Origin: Paenibacillus kribbensis
GTDB taxonomy: Bacteria > Bacillota > Bacilli > Paenibacillales > Paenibacillaceae
Direction: 5' to 3'
Assembly (NCBI RefSeq): GCF_002240415.1
Contig: NZ_CP020028.1
Span: forward strand, 5,331,501 to 5,395,500
DNA length: 64,000 nucleotides
The notes below the pieces were generated by a model. That model was not told where the DNA came from and did not search any database. It saw only the letters and a program-made list of their open reading frames with translations. Of the stretch, positions 36,736 to 43,765 are shown in pieces. A program made the position numbers and the translations under genes. Position 1 is the stretch's first letter. Each line of letters opens with the position of its first letter.

Positions 36736-37017
36736 ATAATCTTCGATCCATAAAGATACAAATATAAATAAGACATAAGCTAAAAGATAGAGTCCCATCA
36801 CACTAAAGAGGATAATCCATATAAGACGGGTTTTAAACGGGGATATGATTTTTTTCCATGGTCTAAGAATTTTCTGACGGGTAGGCAGCAACTCATATTC
36901 TATCTTTTTCAAAACGTGTTCCGCTTTTTCTTCATCTCTAAGTAAAAGTTCACTCCATAATTGTTCATATTGCTCTCTAATTACTTCTTTACTAGAACTA
37001 TCTTTTAGCAAAACCAT
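36733..37017 (-). CDS. Hypothetical protein with C-terminal membrane span
   Basis: A 94-aa protein: charged N-terminal helices (EVIREQYEQLWSELLLRDEE) and a C-terminal hydrophobic segment (LIWIILFSVMGLYLLAYVLF). GGAGG 6 nt upstream fixes ATG 37017 rather than the further upstream in-frame start. It is preceded on the same strand by a secreted-protein gene 83 bp away. Not recognised. Confidence 0.7.
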   Translation of the reverse strand: MVLLKDSSSKEVIREQYEQLWSELLLRDEEKAEHVLKKIEYELLPTRQKILRPWKKIISPFKTRLIWIILFSVMGLYLLAYVLFIFVSLWIEDY

Positions 37018-37099
37018 TTGTGACCTCCATAGATCATATAGTAGCAAGAAGACCTGAAGAACTATTTCCTAATCTTCAGATCCCCTTGCATCCTATATT

Positions 37100-37939
37100 T
37101 TAATTTCCGTATACGTGCCCTCTTAATTTCACAGAATTACCAAGTTCCTCATTTGTAGCTTTTAAGTACACACTGGAAAGTTGCCGCCCTGTGTATACAG
37201 TTTCATAAAAAGCCGCTCCATTCCAATAATTGAAACCAGTATGGAATGTCTGCCCGTAAGCATCATCACTAAAAATACCTTTTTCCACAATACTATATCG
37301 AACAGCACACTTTGACAGGCTTCCAGGAATCTGCTGCCACCCCGTAATACCTACTCTGTCCTCAGTCATGTTAAACCGACCACTATAAATGTGATCACCG
37401 GCACTGACCCAAACAGTATCACCACCATAACTTGCAAGTTCAGTAGATAAAGGCTTGACAGACGATGTATTATTCTCCTCTGATTGAGACTGGATTAATT
37501 TTTCGACCTTTTTACTTTTTGTCTCTTGCCCACCTACCAGCACCTTCCAACTATCACCTTTTTTAATGATCGGGTATGTGACTGTATTGATTGAACCATC
37601 ATCTTTTCTAGTTAATTCAACCGTAGCAGTATAGGTGTCATCAGAAGCTGAAACGATATTTTTGATGCTGACATCGGAGAATGGGTTATTACTTACTGAT
37701 TCCTTATACTCTTTCAATTGTTCCTGTTCGCTCTTAAATCTCGTATCTATCACCCATTTTGCTGCTTCCGAAGCATCTCCAGATTTGGCTGCTTCCACAT
37801 AATTTTTTATCGATTGTTTGGCTAATTCCTCATTAGAAGCACTTTCCGCGCCCGTAAGACTAGGGAATACTGACATGGCAAGCAAAGGAATCAATAACAT
37901 TGTCTTTTTTATTTTACCATTAAAGCTTAAAAATTTCAT
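37100..37939 (-). CDS. Secreted hypothetical protein
   Basis: A 279-aa protein with a signal peptide (MLLIPLLAMSVFPSLTGAES, cleavage near residue 30). A helical-plus-beta region (about 35-145) looks like an NTF2/DUF4878-type domain, followed by a Ser/Asn-rich linker and a C-terminal beta-rich domain with many Tyr and Gly. Start ATG 37939 follows AGAGGATGGAAG. Function is unknown; an exported stress or binding protein is possible. Confidence 0.75.
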   Translation of the reverse strand: MKFLSFNGKIKKTMLLIPLLAMSVFPSLTGAESASNEELAKQSIKNYVEAAKSGDASEAAKWVIDTRFKSEQEQLKEYKESVSNNPFSDVSIKNIVSASDDTYTATVELTRKDDGSINTVTYPIIKKGDSWKVLVGGQETKSKKVEKLIQSQSEENNTSSVKPLSTELASYGGDTVWVSAGDHIYSGRFNMTEDRVGITGWQQIPGSLSKCAVRYSIVEKGIFSDDAYGQTFHTGFNYWNGAAFYETVYTGRQLSSVYLKATNEELGNSVKLRGHVYGN

Positions 37940-38315
37940 TCATCTTCCATCCTCTCTTTTTTTTACATAAGTACCTTACCTCGTTCTGGAACAAATGTAC
38001 ACTACAAACATGTAAAATTTTTGTAATGTCGTCCTTCAACGCTGATGGAAAAATCCAAGCTCTACGTTTTCCTAATGAACATGAATACTCATCCTCCTTT
38101 TTACATACATACACAACAAATGACATTTAATTCATAAATCATTTGTTACTTTACATTTCTTCATAAAAAACGAAATACCTTCGGATATTATTTCCATCTC
38201 TAATAATTTCAAAGAAAATTTTTTAATAGGAAAATAATAAGACCGACTACCTGTAGTTGACGCAAGAAAAGAGTGATTTGTATCGCTCTCTTTCACATAG
38301 ATCATTCTATCTCGG
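37940..38315. other. AT-rich intergenic stretch, no clear feature
   Basis: Divergent-type leader upstream of the secreted protein. Small open frames exist, but none has a ribosome binding site or family resemblance. Confidence 0.4.
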
Positions 38316-38642
38316 CTATATCCCTAAATATGCTGCCAGCCGCACTTCTGTATCTGATTTAACCTTGCCCCATAGTAACCTTGCGTCATGTACATACCCT
38401 CGGAAAAGATATTTGGCCATTATACAATTCTCCATTTGATGCTGGTCCAGAACCTTGATTCCTCGTTTTCTTATTGCCTGCCGCACTCGGTACTGGTACT
38501 TGATTACACAATCCTGTATCTTTTTCAAATGCAGTTCAAACAGATGGCCCAACTTAAAATTAGAATCTTTCATCTTCTTTAGATTCAGCTCCAAAACGGT
38601 CAGCAAATAGGGAAGCTCCACGTACTCAATGACCAGCCGCAA
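38316..38642 (-). CDS. Hypothetical basic protein
   Basis: A 108-aa, Lys/Leu-rich, mainly helical protein (LELNLKKMKDSNFKLGHLFE, then CVIKYQYRVRQAIRKRGIKV) with a Trp near the C-terminus. A GGGGGGA sits close to TTG 38642, an unusually short spacing, so the start is uncertain. The length of the uninterrupted frame and the composition suggest a real gene, possibly phage- or plasmid-derived. Confidence 0.5.
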   Translation of the reverse strand: MRLVIEYVELPYLLTVLELNLKKMKDSNFKLGHLFELHLKKIQDCVIKYQYRVRQAIRKRGIKVLDQHQMENCIMAKYLFRGYVHDARLLWGKVKSDTEVRLAAYLGI

Positions 38643-38823
38643 ATCCCCCCACTATCTTTCTGCATTTTCCACTTCACCACAACCCATTTTTCTCAGCTCA
38701 CACCCCTTCGCCTTTGCTTAAATTATTTCCTAAAAAAATACAAACATAAACAGCTGTACGATCAACAACCCAAATAGCCCGGAGGATGCACCCCTAGGCT
38801 AATTTGGATAACTTGATTCCAGT

Positions 38824-39018
38824 TTATTTTTCAAATTGAAGAAACAGTTCATATGCATCCATGAGGTCATGTACTTCTTTCAAAGTCAATTCATTCTTTT
38901 GTCTACTCTCTTTTATCCATCTAATAATATATCCGCCGGCAACCATCTCTTTTTCCGAGCCCGTTCCATCAGGTATGATGTCCCGAAGCTGGTTCAAAAC
39001 AAATTCAACCCTCTCCAT
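38824..39018 (-). CDS. Small helical hypothetical protein
   Basis: A 64-aa acidic/basic mixed protein, MERVEFVLNQLRDIIPDGTG and then WIKESRQKNELTLKEVHDLM. AGGTGGTGAG precedes ATG 39018. Two or three amphipathic helices; no membrane span. It lies about 200 bp downstream (on its strand) of the 10-bp repeat array at 39215-39324. Not recognised. Confidence 0.6.
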   Translation of the reverse strand: MERVEFVLNQLRDIIPDGTGSEKEMVAGGYIIRWIKESRQKNELTLKEVHDLMDAYELFLQFEK

Positions 39019-39214
39019 ACACTCACCACCTATTCAAATTAATCTTTCCCTGTTGGCGATTATTTGTACTCCTTTACATATTCGAAAAATTTTTTCTTGA
39101 ATATACCAGTCATTAAATTTCAATCCACGGATACTATTCTTCAGCTCCTTCAAAATATTTTCGTTGTTCAATATATATTCAGGTGCGATTTGATATGAGA
39201 AAGATAAAATATAT

Positions 39215-39324
39215 TCTATCAGATTGAATCAGTTTCTATCAGATTGAGTCAAATTGACTCATAATGGCACACAATGACTCATAATGACTCATATTGATTC
39301 ATATTGACACATAGTGATACAATA
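39215..39324. repeat. 10-bp-periodic TGANTCA tandem array
   Basis: Eleven consecutive 10-bp units in strict register. Eight units (39245-39324) follow TGACTCATAW; before them TCTATCAGAT alternates with a TGAATCAGTT unit. The core TGANTCA is itself palindromic, and the spacing is about one helical turn, so identical faces line up. This fits a multi-site operator or iteron. Confidence 0.85.
39294..39323 (+). promoter_or_regulatory. Candidate promoter inside the array
   Basis: TTGATT (39294-39299), an 18-bp spacer and TACAAT (39318-39323). It would start the candidate antitoxin RNA near 39330. Confidence 0.45.
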
Positions 39325-39390
39325 CTAACTATAGAAGACGACGAATACATTGTTCTTACATAATTGTATTCGAACTATTTTAAGCAGAAA

Positions 39391-39418
39391 AAAACCGTAA
39401 CCTATAATGGCTACGGTT
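39391..39418 (-). terminator. Terminator of the toxin mRNA
   Basis: On the minus strand AACCGTAGCC pairs with GGTTACGGTT (one mismatch), followed by a T7 run (A-run at 39388-39394 on the plus strand). Confidence 0.75.
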
Positions 39419-39484
39419 CAGACATCGGGAAGCTGCAAGTAGTATATATGTAGGTAATCCGTTGACTCAAGAAAATAATAGTAG

Positions 39485-39537
39485 AGTAAGAGGATTACCA
39501 AACTTTGGTCGGTGGGGTAATCCTCTTACTGTTTTTT
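39485..39537 (+). terminator. Terminator of the antisense RNA
   Basis: AGTAAGAGGATTACC pairs with GGTAATCCTCTTACT around a 15-nt region, then GTTTTTT. Confidence 0.88.
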
Positions 39538-39630
39538 AATCAAACAGATATACGTTAACAGCGCTAATAAAGAATTAAAGCATGTAAAAATCATCATAAC
39601 AATGCTCGATACAATTGTTACTGTCTCCAT
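39526..39630 (-). CDS. Candidate type I toxin, hydrophobic 34-aa peptide
   Basis: METVTIVSSIVMMIFTCFNS, further hydrophobic residues, then a LIKKQ tail: one membrane span with a basic end, typical of TxpA/BsrG-type or holin-like toxin peptides. A very strong GGAGGGAGG ribosome binding site precedes ATG 39630, but half of it is paired in a hairpin (39644-39661). The TATAAT -10 box on this strand is at 39706-39701. The end of the gene overlaps the antisense RNA terminator. Confidence 0.65.
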   Translation of the reverse strand: METVTIVSSIVMMIFTCFNSLLALLTYICLIKKQ

Positions 39631-39643
39631 ATTTTCGCCTCCC

Positions 39644-39661
39644 TCCGTTTTTACGGAGGAC
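39644..39661 (-). promoter_or_regulatory. Hairpin covering the toxin ribosome binding site
   Basis: On the minus strand CCTCCGT and ACGGAGG pair around an A-rich loop. The right arm is the upstream half of GGAGGGAGG. Ribosome-binding-site sequestration is common in type I toxin mRNAs. Confidence 0.65.
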
Positions 39662-39795
39662 CTGCATATAACGGAGCTTTTTAGCAACCCGAATGATAAT
39701 ATTATATACTATCAACAATCTGCTAGTATAGTACCTCGCAAGCCAGAAAAGGATCTGAATCAGATACATGCATGAATTTATTACAATTTTCTCAC

Positions 39796-40080
39796 TTAGG
39801 TACGATTTTTTTCATATTCCCCCACATACCTATAAAAACTCGTTTTTCCCATTCTTAATTCACGTAGGGCATCGGATGCAGTAATCTTCCCGGATTTCCA
39901 CTTATCATATATCTGGATAAATTCCGGCCCGATCTGTCTCCTGGGGCGACCAAACTTCACCCCTTCCTTTTTAGCAACAGCGATCCCTTCTGCTTGCCGG
40001 ACGCGATTCTTTTTTCGCTCCAGTTCGGCTCCACACGCCAGCATACTAAGGAACTGGTCTTCCAGTAGCGTTGTTGTCAA
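39796..40080 (-). CDS. Serine resolvase C-terminal fragment
   Basis: 94 aa: CGAELERKKNRVRQAEGIAV, KFGRPRR and a C-terminal helix-turn-helix (ASDALRELRMGKTSFYRYVG) as in Tn3/Hin-type serine recombinases. The catalytic N-terminal domain is absent, so it cannot recombine DNA. It nevertheless has its own ribosome binding site (GGGAGGGA before TTG 40080) and lies 16 bp after the 396-aa gene, so it may be expressed as a DNA-binding remnant. Confidence 0.75.
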   Translation of the reverse strand: MTTTLLEDQFLSMLACGAELERKKNRVRQAEGIAVAKKEGVKFGRPRRQIGPEFIQIYDKWKSGKITASDALRELRMGKTSFYRYVGEYEKNRT

Positions 40081-40095
40081 AATAATCCCTCCCTG

Positions 40096-41286
40096 TTATT
40101 CTTCAAGATCTTGCAGCTTTTTTTGAATTTTACGTAATGCCTTTGATATGGGACTGTGATTGGCATAGCCCAGCTCTTTTCCAATCTCTGATAAATTCGT
40201 AGTACCATTTCGCAGCATAACCACGACCTGCTTTTCTTTATGATCTAAAATAGTCATAAAATCCTGCCAAAACATGCGTTCGTCCACCTCGCTATATGGA
40301 CCTATAACGGGGATCGTATCGGATAGCTCTACAAATTTCACTCTGTATTTGGATCGTTTCTTATAAAGCTTTCGTTCAAAATCTTCTCGTTCATACGACC
40401 ACTTATTTGAAAAGTCGTCTTGAACACGATTTGATTTAACGGCATCAATCAAAGCTCTTAGCATTCCTTGAGAATCAGCACGTTCGACGACTTCAATAAG
40501 TACGTCCCAGGCTTCTTCCTCACCTTCCCATATCTGACCGCCTATGAGCGGTCGGTATACGGAAATTGCTTCTGGAACATTATTTTCGGCTTTTTTCAGC
40601 ATCTTGGCTTGCTTCGCGTTCTCGATTTCCGCTCGCGGAAATTGCTTCAAGCGTTCCTCAATCACCATATTTACATAAGGCAGCCAAAAATCGAGATTGT
40701 GCGCCAACACTTTGATTGGCTCGTCCTCACTAAAATATTCCATTTTTGTACGAGAATTAAGGAGAGGCCACACATAATAAGCGAATGCTTTTGCTAACCT
40801 GAGATCAAAGTCCATTGGTAGGTTTCGCTCAATAGTCCAATTTCGCTGAGAATAGGGCCATATACCGGATCTTAAGAGAGGTAAACCAAAGGCGATTAAG
40901 ATCCGCGCTGGCAATAAATGATACAGTGGCGAATACGCATAAAACCGATTCTTTTTGAGTTCCGGTATTAAGTAAATATTTTCTTCTCGGAATCGTTTTA
41001 ACCAGCTCAAATTTTTGGGGATATCCTGTTCATGAAACAAATTTCGTATTTGTCCCATTTCCCATGTCATATTCCATTGAGATATAAAGCCATCAAGTTC
41101 AATCGTTTGTTCTTTACTGTAATATTCCTCGGGTATATAGACATATTCTGGATTTTTAGCTTCATCAGGTACCAATACATACTGGAAGATAAAAGCCGAA
41201 GATATATTCCGCAGTGTAGGGCTATATTCATTGGCCGATTTAGTAAGATCTGATTCTAACAATTGTCTTTCGATTATTTTCTTCAT
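40096..41286 (-). CDS. Unknown 396-aa protein with C-terminal sigma-region-4-like HTH
   Basis: ATG 41286 follows AGGGGGGATCAAAT. The first 320 residues are aromatic- and charge-rich and unfamiliar (PLYHLLPARILIAFGLPLLR; WEGEEEAWDVLIEVVERADS). The last 60 (MTILDHKEKQVVVMLRNGTT then NLSEIGKELGYANHSPISKA) form a sigma-70 region-4-like helix-turn-helix. This suggests DNA binding or transcription control linked to a mobile region. The gene is long and its codon composition is AT-rich like the rest of the accessory block. Confidence 0.7.
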   Translation of the reverse strand: MKKIIERQLLESDLTKSANEYSPTLRNISSAFIFQYVLVPDEAKNPEYVYIPEEYYSKEQTIELDGFISQWNMTWEMGQIRNLFHEQDIPKNLSWLKRFREENIYLIPELKKNRFYAYSPLYHLLPARILIAFGLPLLRSGIWPYSQRNWTIERNLPMDFDLRLAKAFAYYVWPLLNSRTKMEYFSEDEPIKVLAHNLDFWLPYVNMVIEERLKQFPRAEIENAKQAKMLKKAENNVPEAISVYRPLIGGQIWEGEEEAWDVLIEVVERADSQGMLRALIDAVKSNRVQDDFSNKWSYEREDFERKLYKKRSKYRVKFVELSDTIPVIGPYSEVDERMFWQDFMTILDHKEKQVVVMLRNGTTNLSEIGKELGYANHSPISKALRKIQKKLQDLEE

Positions 41287-41679
41287 ATTTGATCCCCCCT
41301 ATTTCATTCTATTTATATAACGACAGTTTTTATTATTTTCGTTCCAAGTAAGAGCAGATAAATTTACTATACTTCAATCCAACTCTTAATTAACAACATT
41401 TTCTAAAAGTCTTTTTGGTATCTTATAGAAACAAATCTCGTAGAAAGCAGGATTTTTTTGACGAACAAATAGACGACTTTATTGGGGCACCATCAGCAAA
41501 ATTCGGATTTACAACGATAAGCCCATTTCCTAAGAATTTCCCCGTTTTGAACAACGTTAAGAATGATTTAGTGGGTCTTAAAGAATCTAATGAGATCACT
41601 TTCTCCGAATTAAAATGGTATTCTCCTAGCAAATTAATTTCTCTCTAAGGGGAATGTTCTTTCATTGCTGCAAAAAAAA
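41287..41679. other. AT-rich stretch with two overlapping weak frames
   Basis: Open frames of 77 aa (plus, 41415-41648) and 69 aa (minus, 41423-41632) overlap antisense. Neither has a good start signal or a family resemblance, so I do not call either. Confidence 0.3.
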
Positions 41680-41701
41680 GGACTCTCATTTACGAGAGTC
41701 C
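41680..41701 (-). terminator. Terminator downstream of the HEPN gene
   Basis: GGACTCTC/GAGAGTCC with a 6-nt loop, followed on the minus strand by T8 (A8 at 41672-41679). Confidence 0.8.
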
Positions 41702-41702
41702 A

Positions 41703-41884
41703 GAAATTTTTCTATTTGTTGTCTTATCCACATAACACTCCACGATATGTTCCCCACGGAAAGAAGTCAGCTCCTCACTTCTACCCATGTCCGCATCACG
41801 AACGATTTGACCACGTATCTCATTGCGCCGTATCGCGCTTCTGGTCCGCGATTGAGAACTACGTCTCTTCCTTTCTGTATGATG
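41703..41884 (-). other. Relic downstream of the HEPN gene
   Basis: The minus strand has a frame with one stop reading RDVVLNRGPEARYGAMRYVV, and another reading FRGEHIVECYVDKTTNRKIS. These look coding-like but are too short and broken to identify. Confidence 0.3.
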
Positions 41885-42667
41885 TCATACTCTAAAATCG
41901 AATGATGCGTGCTCTTTATCATATCTACCGTCTAGTAAAGAGATGTTCATACGAAAGAATTTGTTAAGCAAAATTGCAAATGATCTTAGAAAGTGTTCAC
42001 TGAAACCAGAAAGTAAGAAGAAACTATTCTCAAAGCCAAATTTTGAAGCTCCTTCTCCAAAATCTTCAAAATAATTATAGCCTACTACCTCATTAGCCAC
42101 ATCTTCAATTTTAGTCGTTACCCCATTCATAGGAAGCTTCATAGCTACTTTATCATTCACATGTGCAAAATTGTGGACTATTGAATTCCTCAAGATAGTG
42201 CACTTTTTCATATACCTCCATTCAGGTGATTGATTCGGAAAATTTATTCCTGCAACATTCGTAATATACATTCTTGCCGTCTCTATTGTAGGTCCTTTGA
42301 TATTTGTATCGTTTTTAAAAGATTCAATACTGGTAGAAAGCCCTTTTGTTTTCTCTAAAATTCTACAGATCTTGATGAGAATATGTTCTAAAAATGCATA
42401 GAGCGAAACAAATATTGAATTTCTTAATGTTATAGGAAACCAATACGATGCAGTATCCATACCATAGAAATCGTAATCATCGCCTTCGTGGGTCACTACA
42501 TAATGTGATTCTTTCACCATATCCTTTATTTGAAATTCATTAACTTCTATAAAACTAGATGTCTGCTTTAAAAACTCTCTTACTTCAAATTTCAACTTAC
42601 CAAAATCACTTATAGTGTTATTCAACTGTAAATCAATCTCCTCATTTATTCTAAGTCCAATGGTCAT
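41885..42667 (-). CDS. HEPN-domain protein, predicted RNase effector
   Basis: A 260-aa helical protein. ILRNSIVHNF holds the HEPN motif R-x4-H (R160, N161, H165), used for RNA cleavage in many toxins and defence effectors. The upstream half also has a buried helical segment LRNSIFVSLYAFLEHILIKI characteristic of HEPN bundles. The start is unclear: ATG 42667 has no ribosome binding site, while GAGGAG inside the reading frame could serve a TTG near 42631. It overlaps the end of a broken integrase, so it may have been inserted or brought there by recombination. Defence function is inference. Confidence 0.65.
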   Translation of the reverse strand: MTIGLRINEEIDLQLNNTISDFGKLKFEVREFLKQTSSFIEVNEFQIKDMVKESHYVVTHEGDDYDFYGMDTASYWFPITLRNSIFVSLYAFLEHILIKICRILEKTKGLSTSIESFKNDTNIKGPTIETARMYITNVAGINFPNQSPEWRYMKKCTILRNSIVHNFAHVNDKVAMKLPMNGVTTKIEDVANEVVGYNYFEDFGEGASKFGFENSFFLLSGFSEHFLRSFAILLNKFFRMNISLLDGRYDKEHASFDFRV

Positions 42668-43492
42668 CTATAATATTTGAAGTTCCATCCTCTTTATAGT
42701 GACCCATCAGCATGGCCACCTTTTGCAAATCATTACCCGCTACAACCAGATCATGGCCAAAAGTATGTCTCAGCACATGACAGGGCAAGTTCTTTATCCT
42801 AGTCCTGTTTCTGTACTTCCCGATCATATGCTGCATTGCTCTAACGCTCAGCTTCGCTGATCGCTGTGAAACAAAGACATATGGACTCGAATCATCCCTC
42901 TTCTGAGGGTAAGCTTGGATAGCAGCCCTCAGTTCTACGTTGATCGATAGCTCCTTATCCTTATCCCCTTTACCGTGAATATAAGCCGTGCCTTTTCGTT
43001 AAGTCGTCAAGCTTCAAATCACACAGCTCATGAACACGGAGTCCCAGCCGGAGCATGGTAAGCACAATCGCGGTATCTCTCTTTGCATCATACAGCCGAT
43101 TATCCCGAAGCTCCCTCAAAAGAGCATTTTGTTCATTTCTCGTCAGCCATTTAGGTAGCCGACGAGTTGCTGGCGGTTTTTTAATCGGACCAACTGGATT
43201 ATCAGGTATATACCCCCGTTCAGCAAAAAAATCGAAAAATAGCATTCAGTTGCACGAAGCGGAACTGCATGGTCGATGGCTTAGCTGGACTCCCATTTAA
43301 ACAACCAGATTTTAACATATACCTTTTGTAATCGGATATATCCTTCTGAGTTGCATAACAGGCATCCGTTACCAATGGATCGGCTACACGCATCCATTTC
43401 TCAAATGCATTCCAAGAAGCCACATAATTTTGAATCGTTTTATCGGCTTTACCAAGTTGCTGAAGATGATTCAAAAATTTCTCAAACATCAT
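42664..43492 (-). pseudogene. Broken tyrosine recombinase (XerC/phage integrase)
   Basis: Three pieces in different frames. The N-terminal SAM-like domain (43492-43220; YVASWNAFEKWMRVADPLV). The core with the catalytic Arg (43245-42970; MLRLGLRVHELCDLKLDDL). The His-x-x-Arg and His box (to 42664; HVLRHTFGHDL and LMGHY). The frameshift near 43235 lies beside an A7 run. The expected AIYTTP segment with the catalytic Tyr is missing, replaced by the start of the HEPN frame. It is inactive. Confidence 0.85.
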
Positions 43493-43671
43493 TTGTGACC
43501 CTTTCCATTTCTATGTATAGAGAAGATGACGAGTTATGAATTGTCTCCCTTGAGCACTTCAGAATCACGCAGGATTTTCCATCAGTTTGACAAAGTCTTC
43601 CGTGCTATTAACTGTTCGAATAGCTCAACTCAATTAAATCCTTGTACTCAAATTCACCAATGTTCCTCAAC

Positions 43672-43714
43672 AAATCACAGCACAGAAAGAGCTTTACGCT
43701 ATGATTTGTTGAAG
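43672..43714. repeat. Hairpin in the integrase upstream region
   Basis: CAACAAATCACAGC and GCTATGATTTGTTG are largely complementary around a 15-nt loop. It could be a terminator, an integrase arm site or a recombination remnant. Confidence 0.45.
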
Positions 43715-43765
43715 GCTGACTAATAAAAAATACTGCCTCTACCGTCTAAATAACTTAATGCCGAT

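Larger units (their letters stand above)
39330..39537 (+). ncRNA. Candidate antisense antitoxin RNA
   Basis: A plus-strand transcript of about 200 nt would run from the promoter in the repeat array to a strong terminator (39485-39537). Its 3' end overlaps the last codons of the minus-strand toxin gene. The layout and size resemble TxpA/RatA-type type I modules. No protein is encoded. Confidence 0.5.

Noticed and set aside
37920..38126. 68-codon minus frame upstream of the secreted protein
   Set aside because: Overlaps the leader and start of the secreted protein gene in another frame; composition not coding-like.
39215..39324. CRISPR-like repeats
   Set aside because: Units are 10 bp with no spacers, so not a CRISPR array.
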